DNA from: Synanceia verrucosa
Lineage: Eukaryota > Chordata > Actinopteri > Perciformes > Synanceiidae
NCBI GenBank assembly: GCA_029721515.1
Contig: CM056555.1
Location: 727,001 to 791,000, forward strand
Direction of reading: 5' to 3'
Length of the DNA: 64,000 nt
Shown here one piece after another: positions 1 to 11,797 of the stretch; position 1 is the first letter of the stretch; every line of letters begins with the position of its first letter. The position numbers and the translations under genes were made by a program. The notes beneath the pieces were generated by a model that saw only the letters and a program-made list of their open reading frames with translations, had not been told where the DNA came from and ran no database searches.

Positions 1-42
1 AACGTGTAGTTGTGAGTGTTAAAACGACAGATATCTGGTTCT

Positions 43-220
43 GGGCTGCAACTAATGATTGTTCTCCTCATCAACTGATCCTCCGATCATTTTCTCAGTT
101 CATCAGTTACTCATCTGCTCTGTTTGCAGTGTTAGAGAAAAACAGTCAGTCAGCAGGGGTTTAAATAAGTAGATACAATTTTGTTCACTGACTAATTAAT
201 TTGCTAATTGATTCTGCTCT
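43..220. mobile_element. Worn hAT-like non-autonomous element
   Basis: It opens with GGGCTGCAACTAATGATT. This resembles the end of a dispersed teleost repeat whose termini read GGGCTGCAACTAA and whose body is built from AATCGATTAATC-like words. The right end, read on the other strand, is AGAGCAGAATCAATTAG, a degraded version of the same terminus. No clear 8-bp target duplication remains. The family assignment is from memory of the terminus, so it is moderate at best. Confidence 0.4.
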
Positions 221-229
221 ATTCCACTT

Positions 230-679
230 TTAACTCTTTGAGTGCCAAAGACGTATTTATACGTCAAAGAGTTTTTTCAGCAGCAGACACAAGAGGGCGC
301 TCTCACGCAGCCTGTGAGTAATACTGGGGCTTCTGGGATTTGTAGTCAGAGCATAAAGAGACGGTATACACCACAGAGATCAAAACAGGAAGTGGAGACG
401 ATCGAGATTAGAGAGCAAAACAAACAGAATGTGGAGAAAAAGTGGTGATTTTGGTGAAAGTGTCCTCTACTCTACCTCTGATAAAACAAGAATGGAACAA
501 GGTAAAAACAAACATTTTTTTCATGATGAAATAGAGAGTCTCTTCTTTCATTTGAGCTATTCACTGTTTTCAGAGTCATAGTACAAAATATTCTGTGAGT
601 CTAGAAATATGACTGAAAATGGACAAAAACACTGGAACAAGACACTTCCTGTTTTATAAAACAGCTGACAGTGAGTTAA
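230..679 (+). mobile_element. TTAA-flanked MITE, copy 1 (complete)
   Basis: This is the only full-length copy of a seven-copy family in the window. It is flanked by TTAA on both sides (230-233 and 676-679). The ends are inverted: TTAACTCTTTGAGTGCCA on the left and, on the other strand, TTAACTCACTGTCAGC on the right. TTAA target duplication is the hallmark of the piggyBac superfamily, but no transposase is present, so it is non-autonomous. A 68-codon open frame (242-448) recurs in most copies, yet its length and start vary; I read it as a by-product of a recently spread sequence rather than a gene. It carries a ZNF143/THAP11-like motif at 327-346 on the minus strand. Confidence 0.8.
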
Positions 680-2452
680 ATGTGTCAGGCTGCTTTAAAA
701 TATGTGGAAAAAAGAAAGAAAAAATCCAAAAAGTATGAATATTTGGGTGACTCCTCGTTACAAGTTACAAGTCTACAAGTTTCCTCACATGGACTAAAGG
801 AATAATTAAAAAATGTTCACTTGTTGTTGATCTCTGCACTGGATTCTTACAGTTTCTGCACTTGTAAGATGACTTTCTGAACATGTATTAAACATTAAAT
901 CCTGAAGAAAAAGAAGTTGAAACTGCAGCTTAAGTCCAGTTTTGTTGAGACTGCAGAGCCTGAAACACTCCACAGGTTACACAGAATAATAAGTAGAGAT
1001 GTACTCCCATCCTTGTTTCTCTATCCCCCTAAGATCTCCACGGACATGCATTACCATGACAACCCTGAGAATCCTGGGTAACGACAAACAAGCAGCGCTG
1101 TCCACCGTCCAGGTGTCAAATGACAGCAGGCATGACTCTGCTCTGAAGCACAAGTACTTTACTAAAATCCCAGTTTATATCATTTTTTAAAAAAAGAAAT
1201 GAACATGTCCAGGTAAAACTGTAAGTAGCAAAAAGCTAGAATACCCATGCACACCAGACATGCATTTATTTTATTTTGATTTTGTTATTTGCTGCCACAG
1301 ACAGAGAACCCATTATAATTGTCATGTCACAATTCCAGTAATATCCTCCAAGTCATAATCGGGTGCCAGGATTTTACCATTAGTGTGTCCAGCATTGGTG
1401 AGATGGACCATGGTGTGTCCTCACAGTCCAACACAGAACAATGTGACCACTTTTCTGCAGACTTTATATTAAAGTTCTGTTATTTTTAAATAAAATTCAT
1501 AGATTTACGGCTATGAATGGACACAAAATATCAAATAATGGTTGAAAAAATGTCACTCCTCAGACATAGTAAGTTCATGGTGATGGTAGGGAAAAAAACC
1601 AACCATCCACCTGCCTGGAGACAGTGAACATAAACAACAACGAGTCTGCGTCACGACCTCACTGATGTCTAACTTCATAGGTCTGTTTTAATATGTTGTG
1701 ACCAGCTGAGAGTGTGTCACATAAACAAACAAATGCACACAGTAACTTGTTGCTAGGCGACACTGGCCGGTGTAACCAGTACATAGTGTGCACAGACACT
1801 CTGCTGTTAAGTTGAAGTAGCTGAAGGAACAGGAAGTCTCTTACTGCTTTAATATGAAGTGTACGCTGCATATGTTAGATATTGTTTCCTTGATGTAACA
1901 TCTGACTCACAACTGGGCACAAAAATGCGCAGCTAATATCTCCATCTTTTCCAATCACCGCCTAACCTTTCCTTCTGCCCTCATCCCTCCTGCGTCGATG
2001 CCACCTTCCTCATGAATGTTACATGCTACTTAAAAACAAGAGCAGGCTCGTTTTAAAGAGACACTTTTATTCCTCGAAGACACAAAATTAGGAGAGCAAA
2101 GAGTAAGTTGAGAGCGCAAAAACAAGACTTAGATTTTATCCCCACTGTGCACACAAATAATAAAAAATAGAGATGCAATTTAGCTGAGCATCCAGATAAA
2201 ATCAGAGTAGCATGGTGCACACAGCAGCAGCTTGATGATGTCAGGACCAAAGTCACATCATCTTGGAGAGAAAACAGGCCAGAATCTCATCACTGCATCC
2301 TGAAATGAGATTACCAGCCAGCCCTGCTTTTTATATAGAAGTCAATATATCATTCATCCTGCCTGTGCCTCCTTCCCCTACAAATTGTATTAAATCCCAG
2401 ATATGTCCCTTAGAATAAAGATCTGCTTGTTGGGTGGGGGGTGGGACGAGAG

Positions 2453-2456
<4 letters not shown>
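680..2456. other. Gene-free stretch, no recognised feature
   Basis: I see no exon with convincing splice sites, no tandem repeat and no transposon ends. The open frames here are short and have no protein-like codon bias. Confidence 0.6.
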
Positions 2457-2483
<27 letters not shown>

Positions 2484-2484
2484 C
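2457..2484. repeat. (GA)n microsatellite
   Basis: An uninterrupted GA dinucleotide run. It produces spurious Arg-Glu repeat frames on the + strand. Confidence 0.97.
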
Positions 2485-2595
2485 TTCACAGAGCGTCGAG
2501 CTTCTTTCTGCGTCACTCAGTCAAGGACACATTGAGACGTGTAAACTCAGAATATCACACACGGGACTTTGTTTCTGTTGTGTGTCAGTATGCGT

Positions 2596-2597
<2 letters not shown>

Positions 2598-2636
<39 letters not shown>
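2598..2636. repeat. (CA)n microsatellite
   Basis: A perfect CA dinucleotide run of about 19 units. It makes Thr-His frames that are not genes. Confidence 0.97.
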
Positions 2637-2638
<2 letters not shown>

Positions 2639-2854
2639 AAGAAAGCTGATGCTCTAAAAATCTCTGCACTCACATGCTCCTGCTGCAGAAGGATCTGGTC
2701 AGCCCATCAGACCCGCCGCTGAAGGCAGATAGAGGTCAAGATCGCTACCTACACCCTGTATGCAGTGGAAGACGTGTGCTGCACATACACATGGAGATAC
2801 AACTTTCCTTTACTGCCTTTTCTCCATGTACTCTGTCTGCTTTTTACACAGAAC

Positions 2855-2960
2855 AGAAGAGAATAGAATGATCTTTATTGTCGTTATACAACTGTACAAC
2901 AAGGATAAAATAAGTATACAAATAATGAATAAGTATGTAAATCTTAGAATGTAATACAAA
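2855..2960 (-). mobile_element. LINE-like 3' tail, minus strand
   Basis: The segment contains AGAATGATCTTTATTGTCGT followed by AACTGTACAACAAGGAT. This is the reverse of the common teleost retrotransposon 3' end that reads ACAATAAAG followed by a short tandem tail. Only the tail is present, with no reverse transcriptase. Confidence 0.45.
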
Positions 2961-3194
2961 TTTAAGCATAAAAATAAGTGTAAAACAGGGATAAATACTG
3001 AGAATGTAAACAGTAAATGTTAAAGTATATTTTTTTAACCATCATGCATTAGTGTGTTAAGTAGATGAGGATTGGTTGTATCTATAGTGTCACATAGACT
3101 GGGTAACACTTCATGACACAGAACGTAAAATGTGAGTGAAGGTCAAGTCATGACTCATCAGTGAGTAGTTCCTGAATACAGATGATAAGCTGAC

Positions 3195-3452
3195 CCTGTG
3201 GCAGGTAGTGCAGTGGTGGAGGGTCATGGGTTCAAACCCGTACACCCAGAGCCTGCTCAAATGTGATTGGTCAATACTGCTCAGACTACAGAGCAGATTG
3301 TTTCTAATGCCAAATTAGGAGTCTGAGGACCTGGAGGTTCTCAGGCATCCTCCCACAGTCCAAAGCCATGCAGGTTCATTGAGTCTTAATTACCTCTCCT
3401 GTATGTGTGAATGTGAGCAGCTGCAGGGCAGATGGATGGATGGATGGATGGA
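3195..3452 (+). mobile_element. Degraded retroelement with tRNA-like box B and (GGAT)n tail
   Basis: GGGTTCAAACCC near 3231 matches a Pol III box B. Further on, CCTCCCACAGTCCAAAGCCA, CATGCAGGTT and GTGTGAATGTGAGC are familiar words of a very common teleost repeat that ends in ATGGATGG repeats. Here the copy ends in about five GGAT units. The middle is shortened and interrupted by the left arm of an inverted repeat (3250-3316). The SINE or LINE family cannot be fixed by eye. Confidence 0.5.
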
Positions 3453-3547
3453 TAATCTCCATGCCCCCTGTAGGCACAAGAATTTGGTATTAGAAACAAT
3501 CTGCTTTGTAGTCTGAGCAGTATTGACCAATCACATTTGAGCAGGCT
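3250..3547. repeat. 67-bp near-perfect inverted repeat around a retroelement end
   Basis: The arms are 3250-3316 and 3481-3547. By direct comparison they are inverted copies with two mismatches over 67 bp, separated by 164 bp that hold the GGAT-tailed retroelement end. The arms contain ATTGGTCAATACTGCTCAG. The low divergence points to a recent inverted duplication or a foldback element. Confidence 0.9.
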
Positions 3548-4622
3548 TTGTAACCGCTACCTGAACGTAACCTCAGAGCCCATCAGCCGTCACACTCGTC
3601 TGCAGATATCTGTTCATAAAGATGAGCTGTCATCTCTCAACTCTAACTCTGTTTTTGTGTCTGATGTGGTTAAAGTTAACTGAATCTCTCAGCAGTGGTT
3701 TCCCTGTGGATTGACCAATCACTGCTAGTTTGGGATGTTCATAATGAACAGTGACAGTGTGCTTCCTTCTTTCCTCTCCTGTCATGTCCTGTTTCTACAT
3801 GACAGTGTTCTTCACAGCACCAGCTCCATAAAGAAATGGTATCTCTGTTTGTAGGACCTCCACAGAGCACTGACCGTCAGCCAGGCTGCGTTCATGCAGG
3901 AAAAATGAGAAAGGATGCTCAACTTTGCTGCAGCGCGATGCATCGTGATCTGACGTTATGCTGCGTTGAGCACTCGGCTACGTGCGAGCGAACGCTCTGG
4001 GTAGATTACGTGTACTGCTACTGTTTCCTGTTGGTGCCACAGTTTACAATAAAAACGTCACAGTACAAAATGCAGCAGAAAAAACACCTTAACATGCAGA
4101 CATGCTGCTTATATCCCCACAGGAAGAAGCAGAGGAAGTCTACTGTCCTTACAGTGTAGCTCATCACACAGCAGCGTGACTCACCCACCCTCTTCCCTCT
4201 CTGCCAGCTCAGCTATTTAGCTCACGTCTGCCCTCTCTGACCATGCATGGCCTCAACCCTCCTCCCCCCGTCCTCCTCTGTTCTCCTCTGTCTCTGCTGC
4301 TTTATAAGCCTTAACAAAACCACCAGCACATACGTGACCGCACTGCACACACATGCATTTAAGGCACTCTATGTACTTAAGATGCAAATGCAACATGAAA
4401 GAGTGTCCCGATCAGCAAAAGATCCTGAAGCCAATCACTGTAATGAGCTCCTCTGGGATGTGCGTATGTGTGGATGCCATATGATTGTGTTGTATAATGT
4501 GAATGTGAACCTGTTTGTGTGTGAATGAGGCTCTGTATGACGGCTGAACAGTCGACTACTGTCCATTTTCTACAATTAGAAGTGAGTGACTGTTGGATAT
4601 TTGGCTGCTCTTCTTCTTCCAG
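3548..4622. other. Gene-free stretch ending in an acceptor-like tract
   Basis: No transposon ends or tandem repeats are seen. A 107-codon frame at 3836-4159 has random-looking composition and no splice context. The last 30 bases form a good pyrimidine tract ending CTTCTTCTTCCAG. Confidence 0.5.
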
Positions 4623-4726
4623 CCTCGCAGCCCTTTGATGTGTGCAGCCAGCAGCTGTGTATCGACGGGCCGCGAGCCAATCAGAAGCCGACTAGAGCTC
4701 CTTACGCTTTGGCCCAAAACCGCTAA
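4623..4726 (+). CDS. Candidate 3'-terminal exon, unknown protein
   Basis: A pyrimidine-rich acceptor (GCTCTTCTTCTTCCAG) precedes an open frame. After two bases that would complete a split codon, it reads 33 codons from Ser-Gln-Pro-Phe-Asp-Val to a TAA; the C-terminus is ALAQNR. Codons such as CAG, CTG, ATC, GAC and GCC look vertebrate-coding. No donor is seen before the stop, so it would be a terminal or alternative last exon. No AATAAA follows until one inside a LINE tail near 5090. The protein is not recognised. A second frame is also open for 38 codons, and acceptor-like tracts are common, so chance is a serious alternative. Confidence 0.2.
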
Positions 4727-5045
4727 ACACTGGACTCTTTGATTTGAGTGATCATTTTATGTTCAGCTGATGATAAAATGGAGCAGAAAGCGAGGCCTGC
4801 TGACGATTCGAGAGTTTTTGATGAGTCCGTATAAATAATGCGTTCGACGACATGCAGTCTGTATCTATGGCTGTCTGAGCCTTTCTATATATGCATGTAA
4901 AGTAGAGCCGTATATGCATATTATTACACCAAGTTAGTGTGCTTTAATTAGTGTCTTGTGGGACTTGTAGGGAAGGCTAAATAGGAAATCGAAATGAACC
5001 ACAGCGGTGTTGCAATAACCTGGCAAGGCCACGAGTCCACATACT

Positions 5046-5116
5046 GTTGACATGTGCACACCATACTGTAAATTTCTCTGTGAGATGAATAAAGTATCTA
5101 TCTATCTATCTATCTT
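5046..5116 (+). mobile_element. LINE 3' tail with (ATCT)n
   Basis: GAGATGAATAAAGTATCTATC leads into an ATCT tetranucleotide run. GATNAATAAAGTATCTATC is a familiar teleost LINE terminus. Only the end is present. Confidence 0.6.
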
Positions 5117-5291
5117 TGTTGGTGTGAAATTTAGCAATGTTTGGCTTTGTGTTAGCGACGCCCAGGAGCTCCCCGCTCACCCGCCGGGCTGCCAAATAAT
5201 GTGAAATGACACGTTTTGCATCGCTATGGGACAAGATTTTCCACGGTGTCATAATAACACATTTTGTGCTTTTTGTGTGTCATTTAACATT

Positions 5292-5960
5292 CAGGGCCGC
5301 CCTCCCTACACTCACCAATCAGAAATGAGCCACGGTCTTGCAGAGTGAAGAGTAAGGAGAGAGAAAGAGGGAAAAAACAAAACCAGAGGAAGCTGGTGTT
5401 CGTCTTTCGGGTGGACATGTTGTTCACTGTGTGGCACAGTTTACCTGAGCCGCTGCTCATTAGAGAGAAATCTCTGTCTTTGATATAATGTCTCTTTTAT
5501 GTTGATACCCTATAAATTTTGGCCAATATATTTATCTGATTGTTACAGTTATATTCTATAGAAATAGTAGAATAAAATGTACTTTATTGATCCCAACCGG
5601 GGAAATTTGCAAGAAATACAATCTCAATATTAAAAAGCAATAGAAAAACAGAAAAAGTATTACCATTTACAATATTGTGTGTGAGAAAGAAGAACAGCAT
5701 AAAAAGTATAACACAATTATATACAGATAAATAATTATAGTAGTATTTGCACTTATTATTTGCATCTATAACAATAGATATAACAGGTGTAGGGTTTTGT
5801 TGTGATAATAATAATTATTATTATTATATGCTTATAAAGGTTGTCAGGTGAAATGGCATGTTGTTGTTCTATAGTCATTTTGTACCTGTGATACATTTGG
5901 GATGGGGGGCCTCCAAATAAAACTTTGCTCAGGGCCCCAGTTTGGTGAGGGGCAGCCCTG
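5292..5960. mobile_element. hAT-like element with nested LINE tail
   Basis: The left end is CAGGGCCGCCCT. The right end, on the other strand, is CAGGGCTGCCCC. CAGGG termini are typical of hAT elements. The expected 8-bp duplication is only partly preserved: TTAACATT on the left and GCTGCATT on the right share the last four bases. A LINE tail lies inside it. No transposase frame is visible. Confidence 0.45.
5570..5760 (-). mobile_element. LINE 3' tail, minus strand, nested
   Basis: TGTACTTTATTGATCCCAAC followed by GGGGAAATTTGC is the reverse of the teleost LINE end GGGATCAATAAAGT. It is the same terminal family as the tail at 5046-5116, in the opposite orientation, and sits within the hAT-like element. 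Confidence 0.6.
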
Positions 5961-8900
5961 GCTGCATTATCACCATGAAACACTTGTGTTTGTGGTTAGG
6001 CAGTAACAGCTGCAGTTGGGTTTAGGAAGAAGGTTCTGGTTGGGGTTAAAATGGCTACAAACAGCGTAACATAAGAATGGAAAACTCGTCACCATGGTAA
6101 CCCAACAGCATGATGGGATGTGAGCAATGATCTGCTGGTTGAAAGATCACTTTTTCTACACTCTTAGTGTTGAATATTTATATGCCGTACACAAAGTGAC
6201 TTATGAAAGGACGATGTTACTCGTGTGCCGTTCGGCTCGGTGATCTGCTGAATCGTCCAGGGTGCGGCCCTGATGATGGACCAAAGGATGGTCTTCATGT
6301 CTTTTGTATGTTAAACCTTAATTTGCCTGTTAGATAAATGGAGCGGAGTGAAAACAGGAAAGACGTCTCGATCAGATTCCATCACCGTGAGGAATCGCTG
6401 CAGAAACAACTAGTGTTTTAACGCTCATCTTTTCCTGTGAGCGTGCCGCCTGCGCTGAAAAGGTCAGACGTTTCCTGTCAGTTGACCTGTTTTCTCGCCC
6501 TGTTAGGATCACACTCCATCGCTCCTCTAATATCTCCCTTTGTGACTGGTTTCAGAGCACATATCCACCGAGCAGGTCATCCTGGGCCTTCTGCTGCTGG
6601 TCACCGACTGATTACTGTGCTTGTCTTCTGCTTTGTCTGTTACCTGGTTGCTAGAGAAACCGGGTGACATGACCATGAGCATCCAGTCGGCTGAATTGTC
6701 CTTGAGGCAGAAACGGACTCCTTAGCAGCTCCAAATGAGGCCGGAGGGCAACCGAAAAGAGATCTCCCTGGAGGGATAAACACAGCATCACGTTAGCGCT
6801 AATTATTATCAGTGGCCCTGATGTGCCGATGATGAACAACTGATTTAATTATCATTGAAGAGTCTTTTTCTTATCAGCCTTATCGCAGCAGCGAGGTGCT
6901 GAAAGAGCAGGGGAACTAGGAAGTAGGTTTGGGAAGTGCTATTTCCCTTCTGAACAGTCTGGTCTCTTAACCCGAAATGATCATCTGGTTACATAATGCA
7001 CGTTGGCCCGATGAATACGAATCACCAAAATGAGCAGATAGAATAAATGCCAGGGAAATTCTGCTTGTCCGTGTCCATATGTGTACATAATTAATGAAGT
7101 AAGCGGTACTCTGAAAAGAGGGGACATAGGTCGAGCTTGGAGAGAGTGGCATTGCCATAGGAACCAGCTGCACCCACGCATTCATGGAGGGAAGGCAGAG
7201 ACGAGGAGAACAAGAGTGAGGAAAAAAAGAGAGAGATATGTCTTTGATGTGACGAGCAGCCTCAGGTCTCTAATCTCTTCCTTCCAAATATTTTTCTGCT
7301 TATACGATGAGATTTAAAAGAAGACATGCTGTTTGGGTCCGTGTCGATGTCCTCGGGCAGAGCGAACATGGAGATAGGAGGCGAAGACGTGGTTTTAAAA
7401 CAGGAAGTGATGTCAGCTGTGATGATACCTGCAGGGTGCCTCGAACTGGAAGAAACCCTCCAGCGAGTATATTTTCCATGCGTTGGACATGTGGGGTCCA
7501 TGTGTCACATCTTATCAGGCTGAATATGCGAACTGATAGCCGCTCTGTCTGTCACACAGTGAAATACTGAAATAGTGCGCCGTCATTTTGTTTAGCTGAG
7601 CATTGATCTCACTCACAGCAAGCCCATCAAATATTCATTTTATCCAAGCCGAGCTTTCATCAATTCCTAACTAGGCCCGTTTTTTTTCTCTCTGTTGGTT
7701 TTATCAACTTGTTTCCATACGGCAGAGACGACATGTCATGTTTTAGCTGTTCGTAAAAACCCAGCAGGCCATATTTTATTCTGTCTGATGGGCAGCTCGC
7801 TCAGGAATGATGCTGAAAAGACGCAGTCTATCAGACACGAACATCTCTCATGGTATATCCACCAAAATGTGTCTGTAGCACCAAATATTGACATATCTGT
7901 TTGCCACTGGGCATCAAATGTCTGATCTGCTTTGTAATCTAGTTTTATTAATTCTTCTCCCAGTTTTCAGTGTCATCATTTATATTTCTATATATCATCT
8001 TATTTCTGTCTCATTTCTTTGTCATCCATCTACACATTTCCTCCATGTTATTCAATGTTTTGATTGATTATTTTTCCAGTCTAATTTCTTTAATATTCTT
8101 TATCTCCTATGATTCTTCATTCATTCTTTTCACATCATCTCTTTTTCTATCTTGTATCTTGGTGTTTTTAAATCTCTCCTTTAATGTCATAAATCTTCTA
8201 AATTCCATCGTATTTCTTAGATCTCATGTCTTTAGTTTTTCTCTCTTTCGTCATTTCTAACTAATTCGTTTAATCTTCTTTTATAAATCCTAATCTTTCT
8301 GTCATCACATTTCTCATATCTGGTTTCATTTTGTCAGTCTCATGTCGTCCATCTTATGATCTCATGATGTGATTCTCTGTTTTTCATTTCTTCAGTCTCA
8401 TCTCCTTCTTTTCTTTCCTTCCTTTTTTTTAAATCTCATAAACATATCTAATTTGTATGACCTGTTTCTCTCTCTCATCATCTCATCATTGTTTCTCTAA
8501 CCTGTTCGATGCGGTGTGGTGATTAGACTGTGGAAACACCAGAAAGAAAGAGGAAAGGGTAAGGAGGGTGAGGGAGGTCGGTGGGAATGATAAAGAGGAA
8601 GATGGACGCCGTCGTGACGTGCTGACGGGACCATCTGTCAAACGCACCTATCGTCCGGCTCGCCTGCAGCCACCTCGCTCATTATCATGGCTGCGGCCTG
8701 ATGGATGGACTTGTGTGGCGGTACGTGTCAAGACTGAGTCAATGCCGCAGTGACTGCGATACGCCGGGTGACGAGGAGCTGGAGTGCTTCCAGCAGGTTT
8801 TTAGATAATTAGGTCATTAGATAATTGTGTGAATGTTGTTGGCCACATTCAACAGGAGCAGTTTGCTTCAGGGCAGCGGAGGCTATCACTCCTCTACACA

Positions 8901-9480
8901 TTCGTTCTCCCTGCCCGTCCTCGCTCTTTCCTTTCCCATGCTACCTTCCCTCTGATTTCCTCTCCTTTCTCATCCTGTCCTTCATCTTCCTTCTCTTTCC
9001 TTCCCTTTCAGTTCTCCTTCTTTTTCTTCTCCTGTCTCAGACGTCTTACTTCTTGCCCCTGTCATGTTTGGTGAATTCAATTAAAAGTGGATGTTGAACT
9101 TTTTCCGTGATAAAGTTGTACGCGCAGGCTTCACTGCTTAGTGATTAAACTTGTGTCTGACAGTAGCTTTTTGAAATCCTCTTCTCCAGAGGCCGAGAGA
9201 ATGACAAAAACACATATTAGGAAGAAGATTTGGGTCGCTCGCTTGTCACAGAAGAACTTTCTTGTTGTCTTTGTTTGCTGAGATTAGATCTGGGTTTGAT
9301 AGATGATGTTTGACCACCTGAGTCGTCCGTCCTGTCATGTGCTGCCTGCCACCGCTGCTCATCTGAATCCACATTCTCACTCCTGCTTATTCACTTTCAC
9401 TTTTATCAAAATACAGTATTTTACTCTCCCTCTCTTGCTCGCTCTCACTTTCTCTGTCTAACCCCACCTCCTTAAAAGTG
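5961..9480. other. Long gene-free stretch, partly pyrimidine-rich
   Basis: No exon or transposon end is convincing. Positions 7930-8480 and 8900-9060 are long T/C-rich tracts on the + strand that create Ser/Phe/Leu frames. The rest looks like ordinary unique intronic or intergenic sequence. Confidence 0.6.
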
Positions 9481-9482
9481 AT

Positions 9483-9870
9483 CTATACCACCAGAGGGGT
9501 AATTTGCTTTAGCTCAAATCCTAGATGAAAGCCATTTTTCACCCTGCAGAGCCGGGACGGCTACATATTCAAGTGCTAAGAGCAATATATTTCACAGGGC
9601 CGAGGTAGGAATGGGAGGAACAGTAAAGACGATGGGGGAAGGGAAAAAAACGGAGAACATTCTGCCTTTTTCTTTCTTAACATCAAACAAAATGGATGGC
9701 ATTGTTTGTGTGTGTGTGTGTGTTTTTCTGGTGATGAGAATGTCTTAATTAAGCAGGAATGCCTTTGCAATCACTCATGCAGAGAGAATAATGAGGAGGA
9801 GAAACACTTACTCGTGCATTATTCATTTGGGGAACTGTTTTATTTTGTCCTCTTTTATCACATTGCCTTC
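9483..9870. promoter_or_regulatory. Candidate conserved non-coding element
   Basis: Low-repeat sequence dense in homeodomain and POU-like words: TAATTTGC near 9501, CTTAATTAAGCAGG near 9744, CTTTGCAATCACTCATGCA near 9763 and ATTATTCATTTG near 9820. A (GT)n run at 9705-9723 interrupts it. The call rests on texture only; there is no alignment behind it. Confidence 0.2.
9705..9723. repeat. (GT)n microsatellite
   Basis: A short pure GT run. Confidence 0.95.
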
Positions 9871-11090
9871 TCACTCCCAGCTCACCGACTAACGCTGCTT
9901 GGCTGTGATGCTCCAGGTATAGGTGCCCCTCAGGTGTTCGTTTTGGGTGTGTCAGCGTGTCAGTTATGCAGTTATCTCATGCATAGTATCTTTTCAAAAT
10001 AAACCTCCATTTTTGACAGGACGTGAGGTTTAGACCAGGGGACAGTGAGCCTCCTTTATGAGAACTCAAAAGCAGAAACGCAGAAAACAAAAATGAACTT
10101 ATCCATAGATTTTTTTAAAATCATGTTCACGTTATCCCACATTAATGCCTGTGGGCTCCACTTCAAATGATCACCTGTGTCTTACCCAGATAGTGCTATT
10201 TTCTGATTGGCTGTTGAACGATACCCAGCCCTAAATATCTCTAAATATAGCCCTGTGGCTGGGTTTACTATGGAGTGGGTTGAGAAGGTGGCGTGTCACA
10301 TTCAGCTTGCTAAAGGTTGGTACCTGATGCAGAAGGAGTCGTTTGCTACGAGCCGGTCAGAGATGAACTGTGACTCTGTAGGTCTTCCTCTACGTAGTGG
10401 CTTTCATTTCACACTCTGCTTCAGTAATGTCCGGGCGGCCACAGTAAGGTCCAAATCATCCTGCAGCTCAGGGAGCGGCTGCTTTCCTGCTGTGGTGAGA
10501 GAGAGTTATTATCGCCTCCTCTCTTCCTGCTCCAGTATTGGCACTCCAGAGTGATGTTGGGCCAAATGACTTTACATATTTAATGTATTGCCACAGGCTG
10601 AAAGGCAACAGGCATCCACTCCTCACATTGTGCGCTGCTTGTGAACAGAAACACCTAAATGATGCTGCTGGAGGCTTTCTCAGCTCTGTCCTCATGCCTC
10701 CTGAAAGACTGCACTGTGGTTTCAGGTTTGAATTTGGAAAGAACATCAGCAGATGTGCGTGTTCTCCGGCTGAGTGAAATCAAAGTGTTTTGCTCCTCGA
10801 GGAGCGTCACGACCGAGCTGGAAGGCATGTGCTGCTCCGTTGGCTTTGTGAAATAACTGCAAACTGCCTGTGAGATTTTCACGCCGCAACTTGATTAAAT
10901 CAAATGTTGTTTGGCTCATTTTGTCATCTGAGCTCGGGTCACATTTCATGCCGTTCTGCTTAATGACGTGCAATGTTAGCATATGAAGAGCATCATAAAC
11001 ACAGGAGAGGACTGAGGTTTGGATGTTATTAGTTTCTGCTTCTGGTATCTCTGCACAGAAGGCGAATATTACTCTGCTATCTCTCTGAAG

Positions 11091-11127
<37 letters not shown>

Positions 11128-11797
11128 CATCAGACCAGCCTCTTGACACTCTAACACAGACACACACCCACGCACACACTCATGTTTGTATTTCTATACT
11201 TTTGAGGACTCTCATGAACAAAATGAATTTCCTAAACCTCTAAATTCTAGCATTATCCATAAATTTACAGCCCAGTCGCTGTGAAAACTGAACATTTCTG
11301 CAAACCACAGGATATATTGAGCGTCAACATTTCTGAACCCAGACTATGTTTCATGAATATATTTCATGGATCAACAACAAATGAGTAGTTAAAGTTCAAA
11401 AAATAACATCATGGCTTGTTTAAAATAATAACAAAACAACATAACTAGCATTAATACATAACAACTGCTGGTGTTTGTTTGACCATCCTTTAGTGGACCT
11501 TTTTTCTGGTTATACTTGTTATTAGGTCACGTGTTTTGCAGAAATATACATCCTAAACATTTGTAAACTGTGACTGGGCTGCATATTTAATAAGCATGTT
11601 GCAATTTATCTCCTGTTCTAAATGACAAAAATGATCTAAGAAGAGCAGCTAGTATACGCAAGCAATCAAATAAAAACAGACAATGGTTTTATCTGGTACA
11701 ATTCAACTGAAATATCATCAAATTACATTTGTTCAATTCATGAACAAATTTTTTGTTATGCATCGTGTGAAATGTGCAAATGGGCAAAGAGAGGTAT
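9871..11797. other. Gene-free stretch
   Basis: No splice-bounded exon is seen. A 115-codon frame at 10207-10554 lacks coding-like composition. The segment 10540-10990 looks like unique sequence without repeats. The only tandem repeat is the (GT)n at 11093-11123. Confidence 0.55.
11093..11123. repeat. (GT)n microsatellite
   Basis: A perfect GT run of about 15 units. Confidence 0.96.

Noticed and set aside
3205..3245. tRNA gene suggested by a box B match
   Set aside because: No complete cloverleaf is visible and the match continues into a known-type retroelement.
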